The notes under the pieces were generated by a model. That model saw only the letters and a program-made list of their open reading frames with translations. It was not told the DNA's origin and did no database searches. This document shows positions 53,813 through 63,600 of a stretch of 64,000 bases of DNA, one piece after another. The position numbers and the translations under genes were made by a program. The stretch comes from Streptomyces sp. NRRL S-350. Its GTDB lineage: Bacteria > Actinomycetota > Actinomycetes > Streptomycetales > Streptomycetaceae. The stretch is from contig NZ_JOHO01000024.1 of NCBI RefSeq assembly GCF_000719705.1, positions 32,128-96,127 of the forward strand, read 5' to 3'. Within the stretch, counting starts at the first letter, position 1. Each line of letters starts with the position of its first letter.

Positions 53813-53900
53813 CTCATAGTTCAATTTTCAACTTGCTTGTTGTTGAGTATTGAACTAATCTCGTGGACGTAGGCCGCAGAAACCCCCGAAGGAGGCCGAC
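53813..53900 (+). promoter_or_regulatory. Pirin promoter overlapped by a long dyad operator
   Basis: -35 TTGCTT (53833-53838), 17-bp spacer, -10 TAATCT (53856-53861). AGTTCAATTTTCAAC (53818-53832) and GTTGAGTATTGAACT (53842-53856) form a dyad centred at 53837 with 13 of 15 positions paired. It covers the core promoter, so it is a repressor site, probably for a MarR- or TetR-type protein encoded elsewhere. AT-rich against the genome average. Confidence 0.75.
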
Positions 53901-54860
53901 ATGCCCGCCGTGACCGTCGACAACCCGCTGACCCTCCCGCGCGTCACCACCCCGGACGCCGCCGTCGCGAACGCGCGACCGGTCCTCGCCGTGGCCACCG
54001 CCCCCGAGGGCTACGAAGGCGAGGGCTTCCCCGTCCGCCGCGCCTTCGCCAAGATCAACCAGAAGTTCCTGGACCCGTTCATCATGATGGACCAGATGGG
54101 CGAGGTGGACTACGCGGCCGGCGAGCCCAAGGGCACCCCCTGGCACCCGCACCGCGGCTTCGAGACCGTCACGTACATCATCGACGGCACGTTCGTTCAC
54201 CGTGACTCGCACGGCGGCGGCGGCGTCATCACCGACGGCGACACCCAGTGGATGACCGCCGGCTCCGGCCTCCTCCACATCGAGACCCCGCCCGAGTCCC
54301 TGGTGATGTCCGGCGGCCTGTTCCACGGCCTCCAGCTGTGGGTCAACCTGCCCGCCTCCGACAAGATGATCACCCCGAAGTACCAGGACATCCGCGGCGG
54401 CAACGTCAAGCTCCTCGCCTCGGCCGACGGCGGCGGCCTCATCCGGGTCATCGCGGGTGAGGTCGACGGCCACCAGGGCCCCGGCGCCACCCACACCCCC
54501 ATCACGATGATCCACGTGTCCGTGAACCCCGGCGCCCAGGTCACCCTGCCCTGGCGCCCGGACTTCAACGCCCTCGCCTACGGCCTCGCCGGCAGCGGCT
54601 CGGCCGGCGCGGAGCGGCGTCCGTTCCACATGGGCCAGGCCGTGGTCTTCGGCGACGGCGACACCCTCACCATCCGCGCCGACGACAAGCAGGACTCGCG
54701 CTCGGCCAACTTCGAGGTCGTCCTCCTCGGCGGCCTCCCGATCCGCGAACCCGTCGCCCACTACGGCCCGTTCGTGATGAACAGCCACCGCGAACTCCAG
54801 CAGGCCATGGAGGACTTCCAGGCCGGTCGGCTCGGCACCGTCCCCGCCGACGGCCACTGA
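53901..54860 (+). CDS. Pirin family protein
   Basis: 319 residues, two cupin domains. The N-terminal metal site is PWHPHRGFETVTYIIDGTF (His pair) with the Glu/His partner in SGLLHIETP. The C-terminal cupin contains VSVNPGAQVTLPWRPDFN. Pirins can act as quercetinases or redox-sensitive co-regulators. Promoter control suggests an inducible gene. ATG 53901 after GAAGGAGG. Confidence 0.95.
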   Translation: MPAVTVDNPLTLPRVTTPDAAVANARPVLAVATAPEGYEGEGFPVRRAFAKINQKFLDPFIMMDQMGEVDYAAGEPKGTPWHPHRGFETVTYIIDGTFVHRDSHGGGGVITDGDTQWMTAGSGLLHIETPPESLVMSGGLFHGLQLWVNLPASDKMITPKYQDIRGGNVKLLASADGGGLIRVIAGEVDGHQGPGATHTPITMIHVSVNPGAQVTLPWRPDFNALAYGLAGSGSAGAERRPFHMGQAVVFGDGDTLTIRADDKQDSRSANFEVVLLGGLPIREPVAHYGPFVMNSHRELQQAMEDFQAGRLGTVPADGH

Positions 54861-54875
54861 GGGCTCCGGGGCCGG

Positions 54876-54921
54876 AACGGCGGAGCGGCCGCAGGCCTTG
54901 ACCTGCGGCCGCTCCGCCGTT
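54876..54921 (+). terminator. Terminator of the pirin gene
   Basis: A perfect 20-bp stem (54876-54895 with 54902-54921), CCTTGA loop, followed by TTC. Strong terminator; C/G/T-rich imperfect repeats follow up to 54960. Confidence 0.85.
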
Positions 54922-54980
54922 TCGCCGTTCCGCGTTTCGGCCGTTCCGCCGCTCGGCGGGTGGCGGCCTCGACGTGCCGG

Positions 54981-55454
54981 TCAGCTCGCCGCCGCGATCC
55001 AGGCCTCCAACTGCTCGGGCGTGGTGGACGGATCGGCCACCAGCTCCGACAGTTCGTCGTCCTGGTAGTGCGTGGTGGAGACGGCCGGGCAGTGGTGGCA
55101 GGCGTCCACGCCGCGCTGGCGCCACCACTGGCACTGGGTCCGCAGGTGGCACCGGGGAACCGCGCGTGCCTCGCCCTTCGTCGGGAGGGCCAGCACCCGG
55201 TCGACCAGGGTGCAGTCGGTGCCCGAGCGGTTGATGCAGTCCGAGACGCAGTGCGACGCGAACCGCAGCACCCGGGTCGGGGAGATCCCCTCCGGGACGG
55301 CTCCGAGCACGTCGCCCGCCGGCACCGGCTCGGCCAGGTAGGCCACCTGGCCGTCCGTACCGGAACGCACTCCGAGGACGACGGCCTCGGGCGCGTGCGC
55401 GTCGCCGCTCGGGCACCAGGAGGGGGTGGACTCGTCGGTTCCCACGGTGCTCAC
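54981..55454 (-). CDS. Cys-rich protein, possible metal or iron-sulphur binder, coupled to a secreted peptide
   Basis: 157 residues with eight cysteines: Cys14, then CVSDC (69, 73), Cys81, Cys102, Cys108 and CHHC (119, 122). The segment RCHLRTQCQWWRQRGVDACH suggests a metal site or iron-sulphur cluster. No signal peptide. The start GTG 55454 is 7 bp after the stop of the secreted peptide gene, so they form an operon. I do not recognise the family. A modifying or maturation role for the peptide is only a hypothesis. Confidence 0.65.
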   Translation of the reverse strand: MSTVGTDESTPSWCPSGDAHAPEAVVLGVRSGTDGQVAYLAEPVPAGDVLGAVPEGISPTRVLRFASHCVSDCINRSGTDCTLVDRVLALPTKGEARAVPRCHLRTQCQWWRQRGVDACHHCPAVSTTHYQDDELSELVADPSTTPEQLEAWIAAAS

Positions 55455-55461
55455 CTCCGGG

Positions 55462-55746
55462 TCAGCAGGCGGGGAGCTCGGACCCGGCCCCCGCGGTCTC
55501 CTGGGCGACCCGCCCGACGCTGTTGGAACTCAGCAGGGCGGCCCTCCCGACACTGTCGGAACTCAGCTGCCCGTTCTGGGTCTGCTCGATCGCGATCGCC
55601 TGCTGCAGGCTCTCGTGCAGCTGCTGGATCGAGGTGATGCGCTCGGCCTTGGCCGGGGCGGCGCTCGCCGGGGCGGCTCCGGCGACGGCGAGGCCGGCCG
55701 CGATGAGCGCGGCCGCCCCGGTGGCGGTGAGTCGGGTGTGCTTCAT
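55462..55746 (-). CDS. Small secreted peptide with an internal repeat
   Basis: 94 residues. A signal peptide (MKHTRLTATGAAALIAAGLA, probable cleavage after ASA near residue 29) precedes a mature part of about 65 residues. It contains a near-duplicate of 11 residues: LSSDSVGRAAL (61-71) and LSSNSVGRVAQ (72-82), and ends in a single terminal Cys (ELPAC). ATG 55746 with AGGAGAGG. Function unknown; lipopeptide, signalling or RiPP-like roles are all open. Confidence 0.7.
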   Translation of the reverse strand: MKHTRLTATGAAALIAAGLAVAGAAPASAAPAKAERITSIQQLHESLQQAIAIEQTQNGQLSSDSVGRAALLSSNSVGRVAQETAGAGSELPAC

Positions 55747-55982
55747 GAAGCCTCTCCTGGGTCGGATGGGTCGAACGACCGGACTTCGGGCGCAGGCCAC
55801 AGGAGCAGGCGCCCTGGCCTCGGCCGGCCGCCACTCTAGGAAGAACCGGGCGGCGGGGAGCGGCAGTTGGCGGCGGCAGTTGGGGCCTGCCGGTGCCCGG
55901 CGCCGCGGTGGCCGGCGCTGCGGTGCCCGGCGCTTCGGTGGCCCACTGGGCCGTCCCGCCGCCACCCCGCCACCCTGCGGGC

Positions 55983-56981
55983 TCACTCCTCGCCGGTCAG
56001 CCAGCCCCTGGCCACCGCCCGGGTGCCCGCCTGGAAGCGGCTGCGGGCACCGAGCAGTTCCATCAGGTCGGCGGCGATCCGGCGGGCGGTGCGCGGCGAG
56101 ACGCCCAGGCGCTTGGCCACCGCCTCGTCGGTCAGCCCCTGGCCGAGCATCCGCAGGGCCTCGGCCTCCTGCGAGGTCAGGCCGCGCCCGTCGCGGTCGC
56201 GGGAGGCCGAGCCGAGCGGGACGCCCTGGTCCCAGATCGAGTCGAAGAGCGCGCAGAGTGCGGTCAGCGTGCCGTTGCCGGTCAGCACCAGCGCGCCGGC
56301 GGCGCTGTTCTCGCCGTCGGTGGGCACGATCGCCACGCTCCGGTCCATGATCATCAGTCGGATCGGCAGCGACGGCGCCGTCCGGACCTCACCACCCAGC
56401 CCCGACAGCCACTTCGCGTACGCCACCGTGGCCGGGCTGTTGCGCACGCTGTCCAGGTAGAGGGTCCGCATCCGTACGCCGCGGCCCAGCAGTTCCTCGT
56501 CCTGCGGCTTGGCGGCGTCCATGCTGGCCGCGCTCTGGGCGCCGCCGGGCGCGAGCGTCATCACCTCGCTCTGCACCGCCTGCACCAACACCCGGATGCG
56601 GTCGCGGATCTCGGCGATGCCGTCCAGCCGCTCGATGTCCGGCACACTGTGCCGCGGCCGGTGCGCCGCCAGGTCGGCGGCCAACTGGACGGCGGCCACC
56701 CGCAGTTGCTCGACCCGCTGCTGCTCGGCGGCCAGCCGCTCCTGCTGGCGGGCGATCAGCGCCTGGAGACCGAGCTCCGGATCGACCGCGCGGTAGACCC
56801 GCTGCTCGTCGAAGGACGGGCGGATCAGGGCCAGCGCACCGAGCTTGTCCAGTACCGCCCGCAAGTCGTTCTCGGCCATCCCGACGAGGGTGCAGAGCTC
56901 CCCCAGCCCGGCGTCCGGATTCGCGAGCAGTGCCCGGTAGACGCTCGTGCAGGTGTCATCCAGACCCAGTGCGTCCAGCAC
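55983..56981 (-). CDS. Regulator with TrmB-like N-terminus and LuxR-type HTH
   Basis: 332 residues. The N-terminal winged helix (SVYRALLANPDAGLGELCTL to ALALIRPSFDEQRVYR) resembles TrmB; a coiled region of Gln/Glu/Arg follows (IARQQERLAAEQQRVEQLRV). The C-terminal LuxR HTH is LTSQEAEALRMLGQGLTDEA followed by VAKRLGVSPRTARRIAADL. Such proteins are frequent in streptomycete clusters. ATG 56981. Its target may be the adjacent peptide genes or the cluster to its right. Confidence 0.87.
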   Translation of the reverse strand: MLDALGLDDTCTSVYRALLANPDAGLGELCTLVGMAENDLRAVLDKLGALALIRPSFDEQRVYRAVDPELGLQALIARQQERLAAEQQRVEQLRVAAVQLAADLAAHRPRHSVPDIERLDGIAEIRDRIRVLVQAVQSEVMTLAPGGAQSAASMDAAKPQDEELLGRGVRMRTLYLDSVRNSPATVAYAKWLSGLGGEVRTAPSLPIRLMIMDRSVAIVPTDGENSAAGALVLTGNGTLTALCALFDSIWDQGVPLGSASRDRDGRGLTSQEAEALRMLGQGLTDEAVAKRLGVSPRTARRIAADLMELLGARSRFQAGTRAVARGWLTGEE

Positions 56982-57143
56982 GAAAACAACCCCCTTGCGT
57001 CACGCTTTCACCACGAGCCCGCATCAAAACACGCCGAACAGGCCTTCGGTAAAGACCATCCTTCTCGAACCGGGGCCTATTGGCCTGGGGCTGGGCGACA
57101 CTGGCCGGTTTATGACCCTGCATACAGCGGCCTCGGGCTCGGC

Positions 57144-57542
57144 TTGTCCCTGCTCGGCCCCGATGCGCAAGCTCGACTGGTGCATCTTGTCCACGCGCGA
57201 GTCCGACTCGCCGCAGAGCCCACCGAGCCACAGCAGTTGACGGAGGCCCTCCTCCGCCACGCCAGTCCGCGAACGGGGGTCGAACACCTCTGCGTGCACC
57301 TCCTGGAGGCCGGATCACTGACGGTCAGCCTCTACGTCATGGCTCCGTCGCTGGTCGCCGCCGAGCACGTCGCGCGCGCTGTCACCCAGAGCGCGTTGGC
57401 ACACGAACCCGTCTTCCGGCAGGCCCTCCTCCTGGGCTGCTCGGGCGCCCTGGTCGCCGAGTACTACGACCGGCTGCTCGAACTCCCCGGTCACGGTGGA
57501 CGGACTATGCGACTGCCGGTTCAGGACACCGACCAGAGCTAG
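57144..57542 (+). CDS. Hypothetical protein divergent from the LuxR-type gene
   Basis: About 132 residues if read from TTG 57144; a GTG at 57180 would give 120. The reading frame has strong third-position GC bias to the TAG at 57540-57542, so it is probably coding although no good ribosome site is visible. Mostly helical (QQLTEALLRHASPRTGVEHL, VAAEHVARAVTQSALAHEPV). Family unknown. Confidence 0.45.
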   Translation: MSLLGPDAQARLVHLVHARVRLAAEPTEPQQLTEALLRHASPRTGVEHLCVHLLEAGSLTVSLYVMAPSLVAAEHVARAVTQSALAHEPVFRQALLLGCSGALVAEYYDRLLELPGHGGRTMRLPVQDTDQS

Positions 57543-57716
57543 CGAGAAGCGCCGGGGCACGGGAATCTGGTGTCACCGGCCAGGGAGCAGCCCCCGCAGG
57601 ACTGGGGGCCCGGGCCGGTGACCGGGGGCCCGAGCAGCACCCCGGGCACCGCCCGGAAGCACCACCGCACGCGCTCCCGACCCTCCGATCCGCCCACCAC
57701 CGAGAAGAGGACCGTC

Positions 57717-57944
57717 GTGTTCAGCCGCCTGTCGCTCGCCACGTCCGCCGCCGTGCTCACCCTGGTCGCCGCCCCGCTCCTGGGCCTCGCCGCCACCACC
57801 CCCGCGGACGCCGACAGCCACACCGGAACCCACGCCGGCACCCGCACCGCGGCCGCCGCCGCGACCGACACGACCAGCCAGCCGCAGACCCCGGCGCCCG
57901 CGCCGACCCCGACCACCGACCCCAAGACCACCGGCTGGGACTGA
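57717..57944 (+). CDS. Small secreted Thr/Ala/Pro-rich protein
   Basis: 75 residues from GTG 57717 with GAAGAGGA upstream. A signal peptide (FSRLSLATSAAVLTLVAAPL, cleavage near ATTPADA) is followed by a low-complexity tail (SQPQTPAPAPTPTTDPKTTG). No domain. Possibly a cell-surface or leaderless regulatory peptide; function unknown. Confidence 0.55.
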   Translation: MFSRLSLATSAAVLTLVAAPLLGLAATTPADADSHTGTHAGTRTAAAAATDTTSQPQTPAPAPTPTTDPKTTGWD

Positions 57945-58568
57945 TCGCGGGTCCTTTGCCCCGTCCTTACCCGGCGCCCCGTCCGGCCCCGTCCCCGCCG
58001 GACTCCCGGCCCCACCGGCCGCCCCCGGTTCCGAGTCCGACGACCGATCCGGAACGTCGGCTACCACATCACGAACGGGAAGTCGTAGGCATGAACCGGC
58101 CAAGTGCCGATACGAACGCCGCTTCCCGACAGTCGACGGCGGCTCCCGCCGGTCCCACCAGTCACACCGGCCGCACGCGTCACTGAGTTCACACGCCGCC
58201 CCCGCCGTCCACGCCGCCCACACCGCTCGCGGCGGCCACGCGACACCCACCGGTCGCCCCGTCCCCGCGATTCCACCGCAACCGGTCCGCGACAACCCGG
58301 CCCGCGACAACCCGGGCGGCGCCGGCCCCGACCGGCCTCGCCCCGCGGGCGTCGCGGGCCCGCCCGCACGCCGCTCCGGACCCGGCGGCCGGCGCCCGCA
58401 CCCCGCCGACACCCGCCCACCCGCGCACCCGCGCACCCGCGCACCCGCGGCACGACGGCGTGCCCGCACGCGGCACCCGCACGCGGCGCCCCGCACCCCG
58501 GACGAACCCCGCGGACCGATCGCCCGACACCGCCAGACACCTCGTACCAGCCATCCTGTGGAGGGGCA
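57945..58568. other. Low-complexity, gene-poor stretch
   Basis: 624 bp, very GC-rich with short direct repeats (CGCGACAACCCGG near 58291-58318; CGCACCCG repeated near 58430-58450). A 31-residue ORF (58091-58186, MNRPSADTNAASRQST...) has a weak ribosome site and could encode a peptide, but the evidence is poor. Longer open frames here look like GC-driven artefacts. Confidence 0.4.
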
Positions 58569-59018
58569 GTGCACACGCCGCACAAGGTGAACAGATTCGG
58601 ATCCCTTCTCCAGCTCTACCGGGCCGAAGAGGGGATGACGCAGCAACAACTCGCCGACTTCTCCGCGATGAGCGTCCGCGCCATCCGCGACCTGGAGCGC
58701 GGCCGGGCCGAACGGCCCCGACGGGACACCGTACGGATGCTCGCCGACGCCCTCCGGCTCAAGGCCGACCGGCGCGAAGCCTTCGAACGGGCCGCCCGGC
58801 CGTGCCCCGACATCGACCGGTCCGAACTGATGGATCTGCAGCTGGTGCCCAGGGAATCCGAGTACGAGTACGCGACCATGCTCCTCGAATCGCTCTCCAC
58901 CGACTCCGGGGACGGCGACTGGGCGGACGCCCTCAACGACATGGCCAAGCAGAACTGGCGGCTGGTCACCGTCGACCGGGGCGTCGCCTTCCTGGAACGC
59001 CGGCTCGACCAGGCCTGA
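58569..59018 (+). CDS. HTH-DUF4177 fusion regulator
   Basis: 149 residues. The N-terminal XRE HTH (FGSLLQLYRAEEGMTQQQLA, MSVRAIRDLERGRAERP) resembles the N-terminus of the large SARP/TPR-type cluster regulators. The C-terminal 55 residues (YEYATMLLESLSTDSGDGDW to WRLVTVDRGVAFLERRL) match the small DUF4177 fold. This combination is unusual. GTG 58569 has GGAGGGG two bases upstream. It lies 203 bp upstream of the AsnRS-like gene and probably controls the cluster. Confidence 0.78.
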   Translation: MHTPHKVNRFGSLLQLYRAEEGMTQQQLADFSAMSVRAIRDLERGRAERPRRDTVRMLADALRLKADRREAFERAARPCPDIDRSELMDLQLVPRESEYEYATMLLESLSTDSGDGDWADALNDMAKQNWRLVTVDRGVAFLERRLDQA

Positions 59019-59221
59019 GCCCGGGCCCGAACCGGCCCGGGACCAGGCACGGATCCGCACCCGAGCCAGGTACGGATCCGTCCCCGAACCGGCGGGAATC
59101 CGCCGGCGAAACGGCCCGGAAAGCTGCCGCCCGCAACTGCCGCCCAACCGGAATTCCAGCGCCTACATTCATTCCAGCAGGAATTCCACAAAGAAGCCCA
59201 CAAAGAAGCGAGGGCCGCGGC

Positions 59222-60229
59222 ATGTCCGAGCACGCTCTGCAGGAATCACCGATCGAGGCGGCGGAGCGGCCGCTTCCCGGAACTCCCCGGGAACACCTCT
59301 CCTCCGAAACCACCCGCACCGTCCTGCGAATTCAGCACCGCATGCTGATGGCGATCCGCCGCCATCTCGACGAGGCCGGATTCACCGAGTTGCACGCGCC
59401 GGTGATCGGCCCGGTGACCGACCCGGGCTGCCGCGGCGCCAAGCAGGTGGACATCGACTACTACGGTCGCCGCTACAAGCTCATGACCAGCGCGATCCTC
59501 TACAAGCAGGCCGCGCTGCACGCCTTCGACAAGATCTTCTGCATCGCCCCCAACATCCGCCTGGAGCCGCCGGAGACCGCGAACACCAGCCGGCACCTCG
59601 CCGAGTTCCACCAGATCGACATCGAGGTGGCGGGATACACCCGCGAGCAGATCATGGGCGTCGCCCAGGGCATCGTGGTCGCCGCGGTCCGCGAGATCGT
59701 CACCACCATGCCGGGCGAGCTGAAGGAGCTCGGCCGGGACGTCGAGGCCTTCACCGACCTGCTGGAGAACCCGTTCGACGTCATCACCCACACCGACGCG
59801 ATCGAGCGGGTCGACGGCGACCCGCACGCCGAGATCGACTGGGCGGCCGAGGCGCGGATCTCCCGCGAGGCCACCCGCCCGTTCTTCGTCACCGACTACC
59901 CCAAGGGCTCGCGCGGCTTCTACGACCGCGAGAACCGCGAGCAGCCCGGCCTGCTGCGCAACTTCGACCTGCTGGCCCCCGAGGGCTTCGGCGAGCTGGC
60001 CAGCGGCAGCGAGCGGGAGTTCGAGTACGCCCGCATCGTGACCCGCATGCGGGAGACCGGCGAGAACCCGGCGAAGTACGGCTGGTACCTGGACATGGTC
60101 CGGGAGGGGATTCCGGGCAGCGCCGGATTCGGCATCGGGTTCGAGCGGCTGACCCGGTACATCACCGGCGTCCAGTATGTCTGGCAGGCCAGCGCCTACC
60201 CCAAGGTCCCCGGCGTCCACTCGGCCTGA
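59222..60229 (+). CDS. AsnRS/AspRS-like catalytic core without anticodon-binding domain
   Basis: 335 residues. Class II synthetase motif 2 is APNIRLEPPETANTSRHLAE with HQIDIEVAGY, and motif 3 is GFGIGFERLTRYI. TDPGCRGAKQVDIDYYGRRY and LMTSAILYKQAALHAFDKIF correspond to the flipping-loop and active-site strands of AsnRS. The N-terminal OB-fold that reads the anticodon is absent. Related free-standing cores include archaeal asparagine synthetase (AS-AR). Here it may make Asn, or aminoacyl-adenylate, for the adjacent NRPS. The last residues (VWQASAYPKVPGVHSA) differ from normal synthetases. ATG 59222. Confidence 0.82.
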   Translation: MSEHALQESPIEAAERPLPGTPREHLSSETTRTVLRIQHRMLMAIRRHLDEAGFTELHAPVIGPVTDPGCRGAKQVDIDYYGRRYKLMTSAILYKQAALHAFDKIFCIAPNIRLEPPETANTSRHLAEFHQIDIEVAGYTREQIMGVAQGIVVAAVREIVTTMPGELKELGRDVEAFTDLLENPFDVITHTDAIERVDGDPHAEIDWAAEARISREATRPFFVTDYPKGSRGFYDRENREQPGLLRNFDLLAPEGFGELASGSEREFEYARIVTRMRETGENPAKYGWYLDMVREGIPGSAGFGIGFERLTRYITGVQYVWQASAYPKVPGVHSA

Positions 60230-60625
60230 GCCGAATCACCGGGCCCGATCACCGGGCCGGCCTGATCACCGGGCCGAGGAATGCCGGGCCCGGTAGATTT
60301 CCCGGAGCGGCGTATTTCCCGGATCTGGGAATTGCCCGGACCTGGGAATTGCCGTGACCGGTGAGTCGCCCGGACCGAGAACAATGCGGCCCGGAAGAGT
60401 GGTCGGGACGATGCGGGGCGCGGAATTGCGGGCCGGGACGTTCCCGGCCCGTCCCCGCGCCCGGCGGGCCGGGCTTGCGCGCGGCCGCGCCGGGGTTCCC
60501 TGATTCCCCTGGTTCCCCTGGCCCCCCGAGCCCAGGCCCCCTGAATTCCCAGCCCTGAATCCCCAAGCCCCCAATATTCCCCCCGATTCCCCTGAGACAG
60601 CAGCAGAGAAGGCGGAGTGAGCGAG
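60230..60625. other. Repeat-rich gap upstream of the NRPS gene
   Basis: 396 bp without a gene. GATCACCGGGCC-type units repeat near 60235-60275, and GGGAATTGCC occurs twice near 60328-60352. A C/T-rich strand segment fills 60500-60595. The NRPS ribosome site is GGCGGAGTGAGCG just before ATG 60626. The promoter was not identified. Confidence 0.4.
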
Positions 60626-63600
60626 ATGTCGGCCGATCGTGACGAGCAGCAGTGGTGGCAGGAGCGGCTCGCCGGACGCACCGAGCAGACCGGGCCGCTG
60701 CTGCCCGTCACCGGGGCGGATGGTGAACCGTCCTCCGTGGTGGGGCAGTTGACCGACGGCTCGGTGACGGGCCTGCGCGAGCTGGCCGACCGGGCCGGGA
60801 CGGGACTGGAGGCGGTGCTGGTCGCGCTCACGGCGGCCTTCCTCGGCCGGGTCCACCCGGAGTCCGACCAGCTCGTCGGCATCCCGGCGCCCGGTCACCG
60901 GGCGCTGCCCGTCCGGCTCGACCCGGCGCCCGGCACCGCCCTGCCGGACCTGGTCGGATCGGCGGCCGTCGCCCTCGCCGAGGCGCTGGCCCATCGTGGC
61001 GTCCCGGCCGAGGAGTTGGCCGCGCTGCTGCCCGGCCGCCGGACCGGCTACGGGGTGGCCGGCCCGCTGGTGGTCCTCGGCGAACCGCCCGCGGAGGGCG
61101 GCGCCGAGGGCCTGGTCGTCGCCCTGGACCCGGCCACCGGCCGGCTCACCCTGCAGGCCGGCCCCGGCAGCGTCTCCGCGGCCGAGCTCGCCCTCCTGCA
61201 CCGCTCGCTGTCCGCCTTCCTGGAGTCCGCCGGAGAGGGCGGCGCCAACCGCAACACCGACGAACTCGAACTGCTCGACGCTGGGTCGCGTCACACCGTG
61301 CTCAGCGAGTGGAACGACACCGCCGCGCCGACGGACGGCCGCGCGGAGAACGTCGTGGCGGCCTTCGCCCGCCAGGTGCGCCGCGCCCCCGAGGCGGTGG
61401 CGCTGCGCACCGACGACGGCCCGGTCGGCTACGCCGAGCTCGACCGCCGCGCCAACCGGCTCGCCCACCGGCTGCTCGGCCTGGGCGTCGGCCCGGAGAC
61501 CGCCGTCGCGGTGCTGATGGAGCGCTCCGCCGACCTGGTCGTCGCGCTGCTGGCCGTCCTCAAGGCCGGTGGCGCGTACGTCCCGCTGCACGCCACCTAC
61601 CCCGAGGCCCGGATGCGCTCGGTCATCGAGCAGACCGGCGCGCCCGTCCTGCTCACCGACCGCGCCACCACCCCCGGCGATGCCCTCGCGGGCCTGGTCC
61701 GCACCCTCGTCGTCGACGCCGACCCCGGGCTCGCGCAGTGCCCCGACACCGCGCCCGTGACACCGCCCGTCGAACCCGGCCGCCTGGCCTACGTGATGTT
61801 CACCTCCGGCTCCACCGGCGCCCCCAAGGGGGTGGCCGTCAGCCACCGCGACATCCTCGCCCTCACCGCCGACCGCCACTGGGACGGCGCCGCCCAGGAC
61901 CGGGTGCTGGTGCACTCCTCGCACGCCTTCGACGCGGCGACGTACGAACTCTGGGTGCCGCTGCTCTCCGGCCGGCAGGCCGTGCTCGCCCCGGCCGGAC
62001 AGCTGGACGCGCCGCTGCTGCGCCGGCTGGCCGACGAGCACGGCATCGGCAGCGCCTTCCTCACCACGGCGCTGTTCAACCTGATCGCCGAGGAGGACCC
62101 GACGGCCTTCCGCACCCTGCGCCAGGTGTGGAGCGGCGGCGAGGCCTGCTCGCCCGAGGCCATCCAGCGCGTCCTCGACCTGTGCCCGGACACCGAGTTC
62201 GTCCACGTCTACGGCCCGACCGAGACCACCACCTTCGCGACCTGCCTGCCGCTGCGCGCCCCGCACCGGGTCGGCGCCACCGTGCCGATCGGCCGGCCCA
62301 TGGACAACATGCGTGCCTACGTCCTGGACGACGCGCTGCGCCCCGTCCCGCCGGCCGTCACCGGCGAGCTGTACCTGGGCGGCGACGGCCTCGCCCGCGG
62401 CTACGTCGCCCGTCCCGGGCTGACCGCGGAACGCTTCGTGGCCAGCCCCTTCGAGCCCGGAGCCCGGCTGTACCGCACCGGGGACCTGGTGCGGTGGCTG
62501 CCGGACGGCACCCTGGAGTTCGTCGGCCGCGCCGACCACCAGGTGAAGATCCGCGGCTTCCGCATCGAGCTCGGCGAGATCGCCGCCGCCCTGGCCGGCT
62601 TCCCCGGCGTCGGCCTGCACACCGTCGTCGTCCGGGAGGACCGGCCCGGCGACAAGCGGCTGGTCGGGTACGTCGTCCCCGCCGACGGAGCCGCCGTCGA
62701 CACCGCCGAACTGCGCGCGCACACCGCCGAACTGCTGCCCGAGTACATGGTCCCGTCCGCCTTCGTGGTGCTCGACGCGCTCCCGCTCAACTCCAACGGC
62801 AAGGTCGACCGCGCCGCCCTGCCCGCCCCGGCCGCCGAGCCGACCACCTCACTGCGCGGCCCGCGCACCGCGGAGGAGGAGGTCCTGTGCGCCCTGTTCG
62901 CCCAGCTGGTGGGCCGGGATCGGGTCGGCATCGACCAGAACTTCTTCGACCTGGGCGGCAGCTCGCTGCTCGGCATGAAGCTGGTCAGCCGGATCCGGGC
63001 CGCCCTGGGCGCCGAGGTGCCGTTCGCGGTCTTCTTCCGCGACCCGACCGTGGCCGGCCTCGCCGCCGCGCTGCGGGACGGCGGCGAACAGCGTCCGGCG
63101 CTCACCGCCGCGGCCGTACGGCCCGAGCCGCTGCCGCTGTCGTACGCGCAGCAGCGCCTCTGGTTCCTGCGGGAGTGGGAGCAGGGCGGGGCGACGTACA
63201 ACATCCCGCTCGCGCTGCGCCTGCGCGGCCGGATGGACGAGGACGCCCTGCGCGCGGCACTGCGCGACGTGACCGACCGTCACGAGGCGCTGCGCACAAG
63301 GTATCCGGCGATGGCGGGTGAGCCGCGCCAGGAGATCGCGCCGAGTGGCGGGATCCCCCTGGTGACGGCATCCGTGACCGAGGAGGAGCTGGATGACCGG
63401 GTCACCAGGGCCGCCGCCCACACCTTCGACCTCGCCACCGACATCCCGTTCCGGGCCGAGCTGTTGAGGATCGGCGAGGACGACCACGTCCTGGTACTGG
63501 TGCTGCACCACATCGCCGGTGACGGCTGGTCCATGGCACCGCTCGCCCGCGACCTCTCCACCGCCTACGCCGCCCGCACCGCCGGCTGTGCGCCCGACTG

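Noticed and set aside
57945..58568. Large open frames on both strands in the low-complexity stretch
   Set aside because: They are Arg/Pro/Gly-rich products of simple-sequence DNA without ribosome sites or family motifs.
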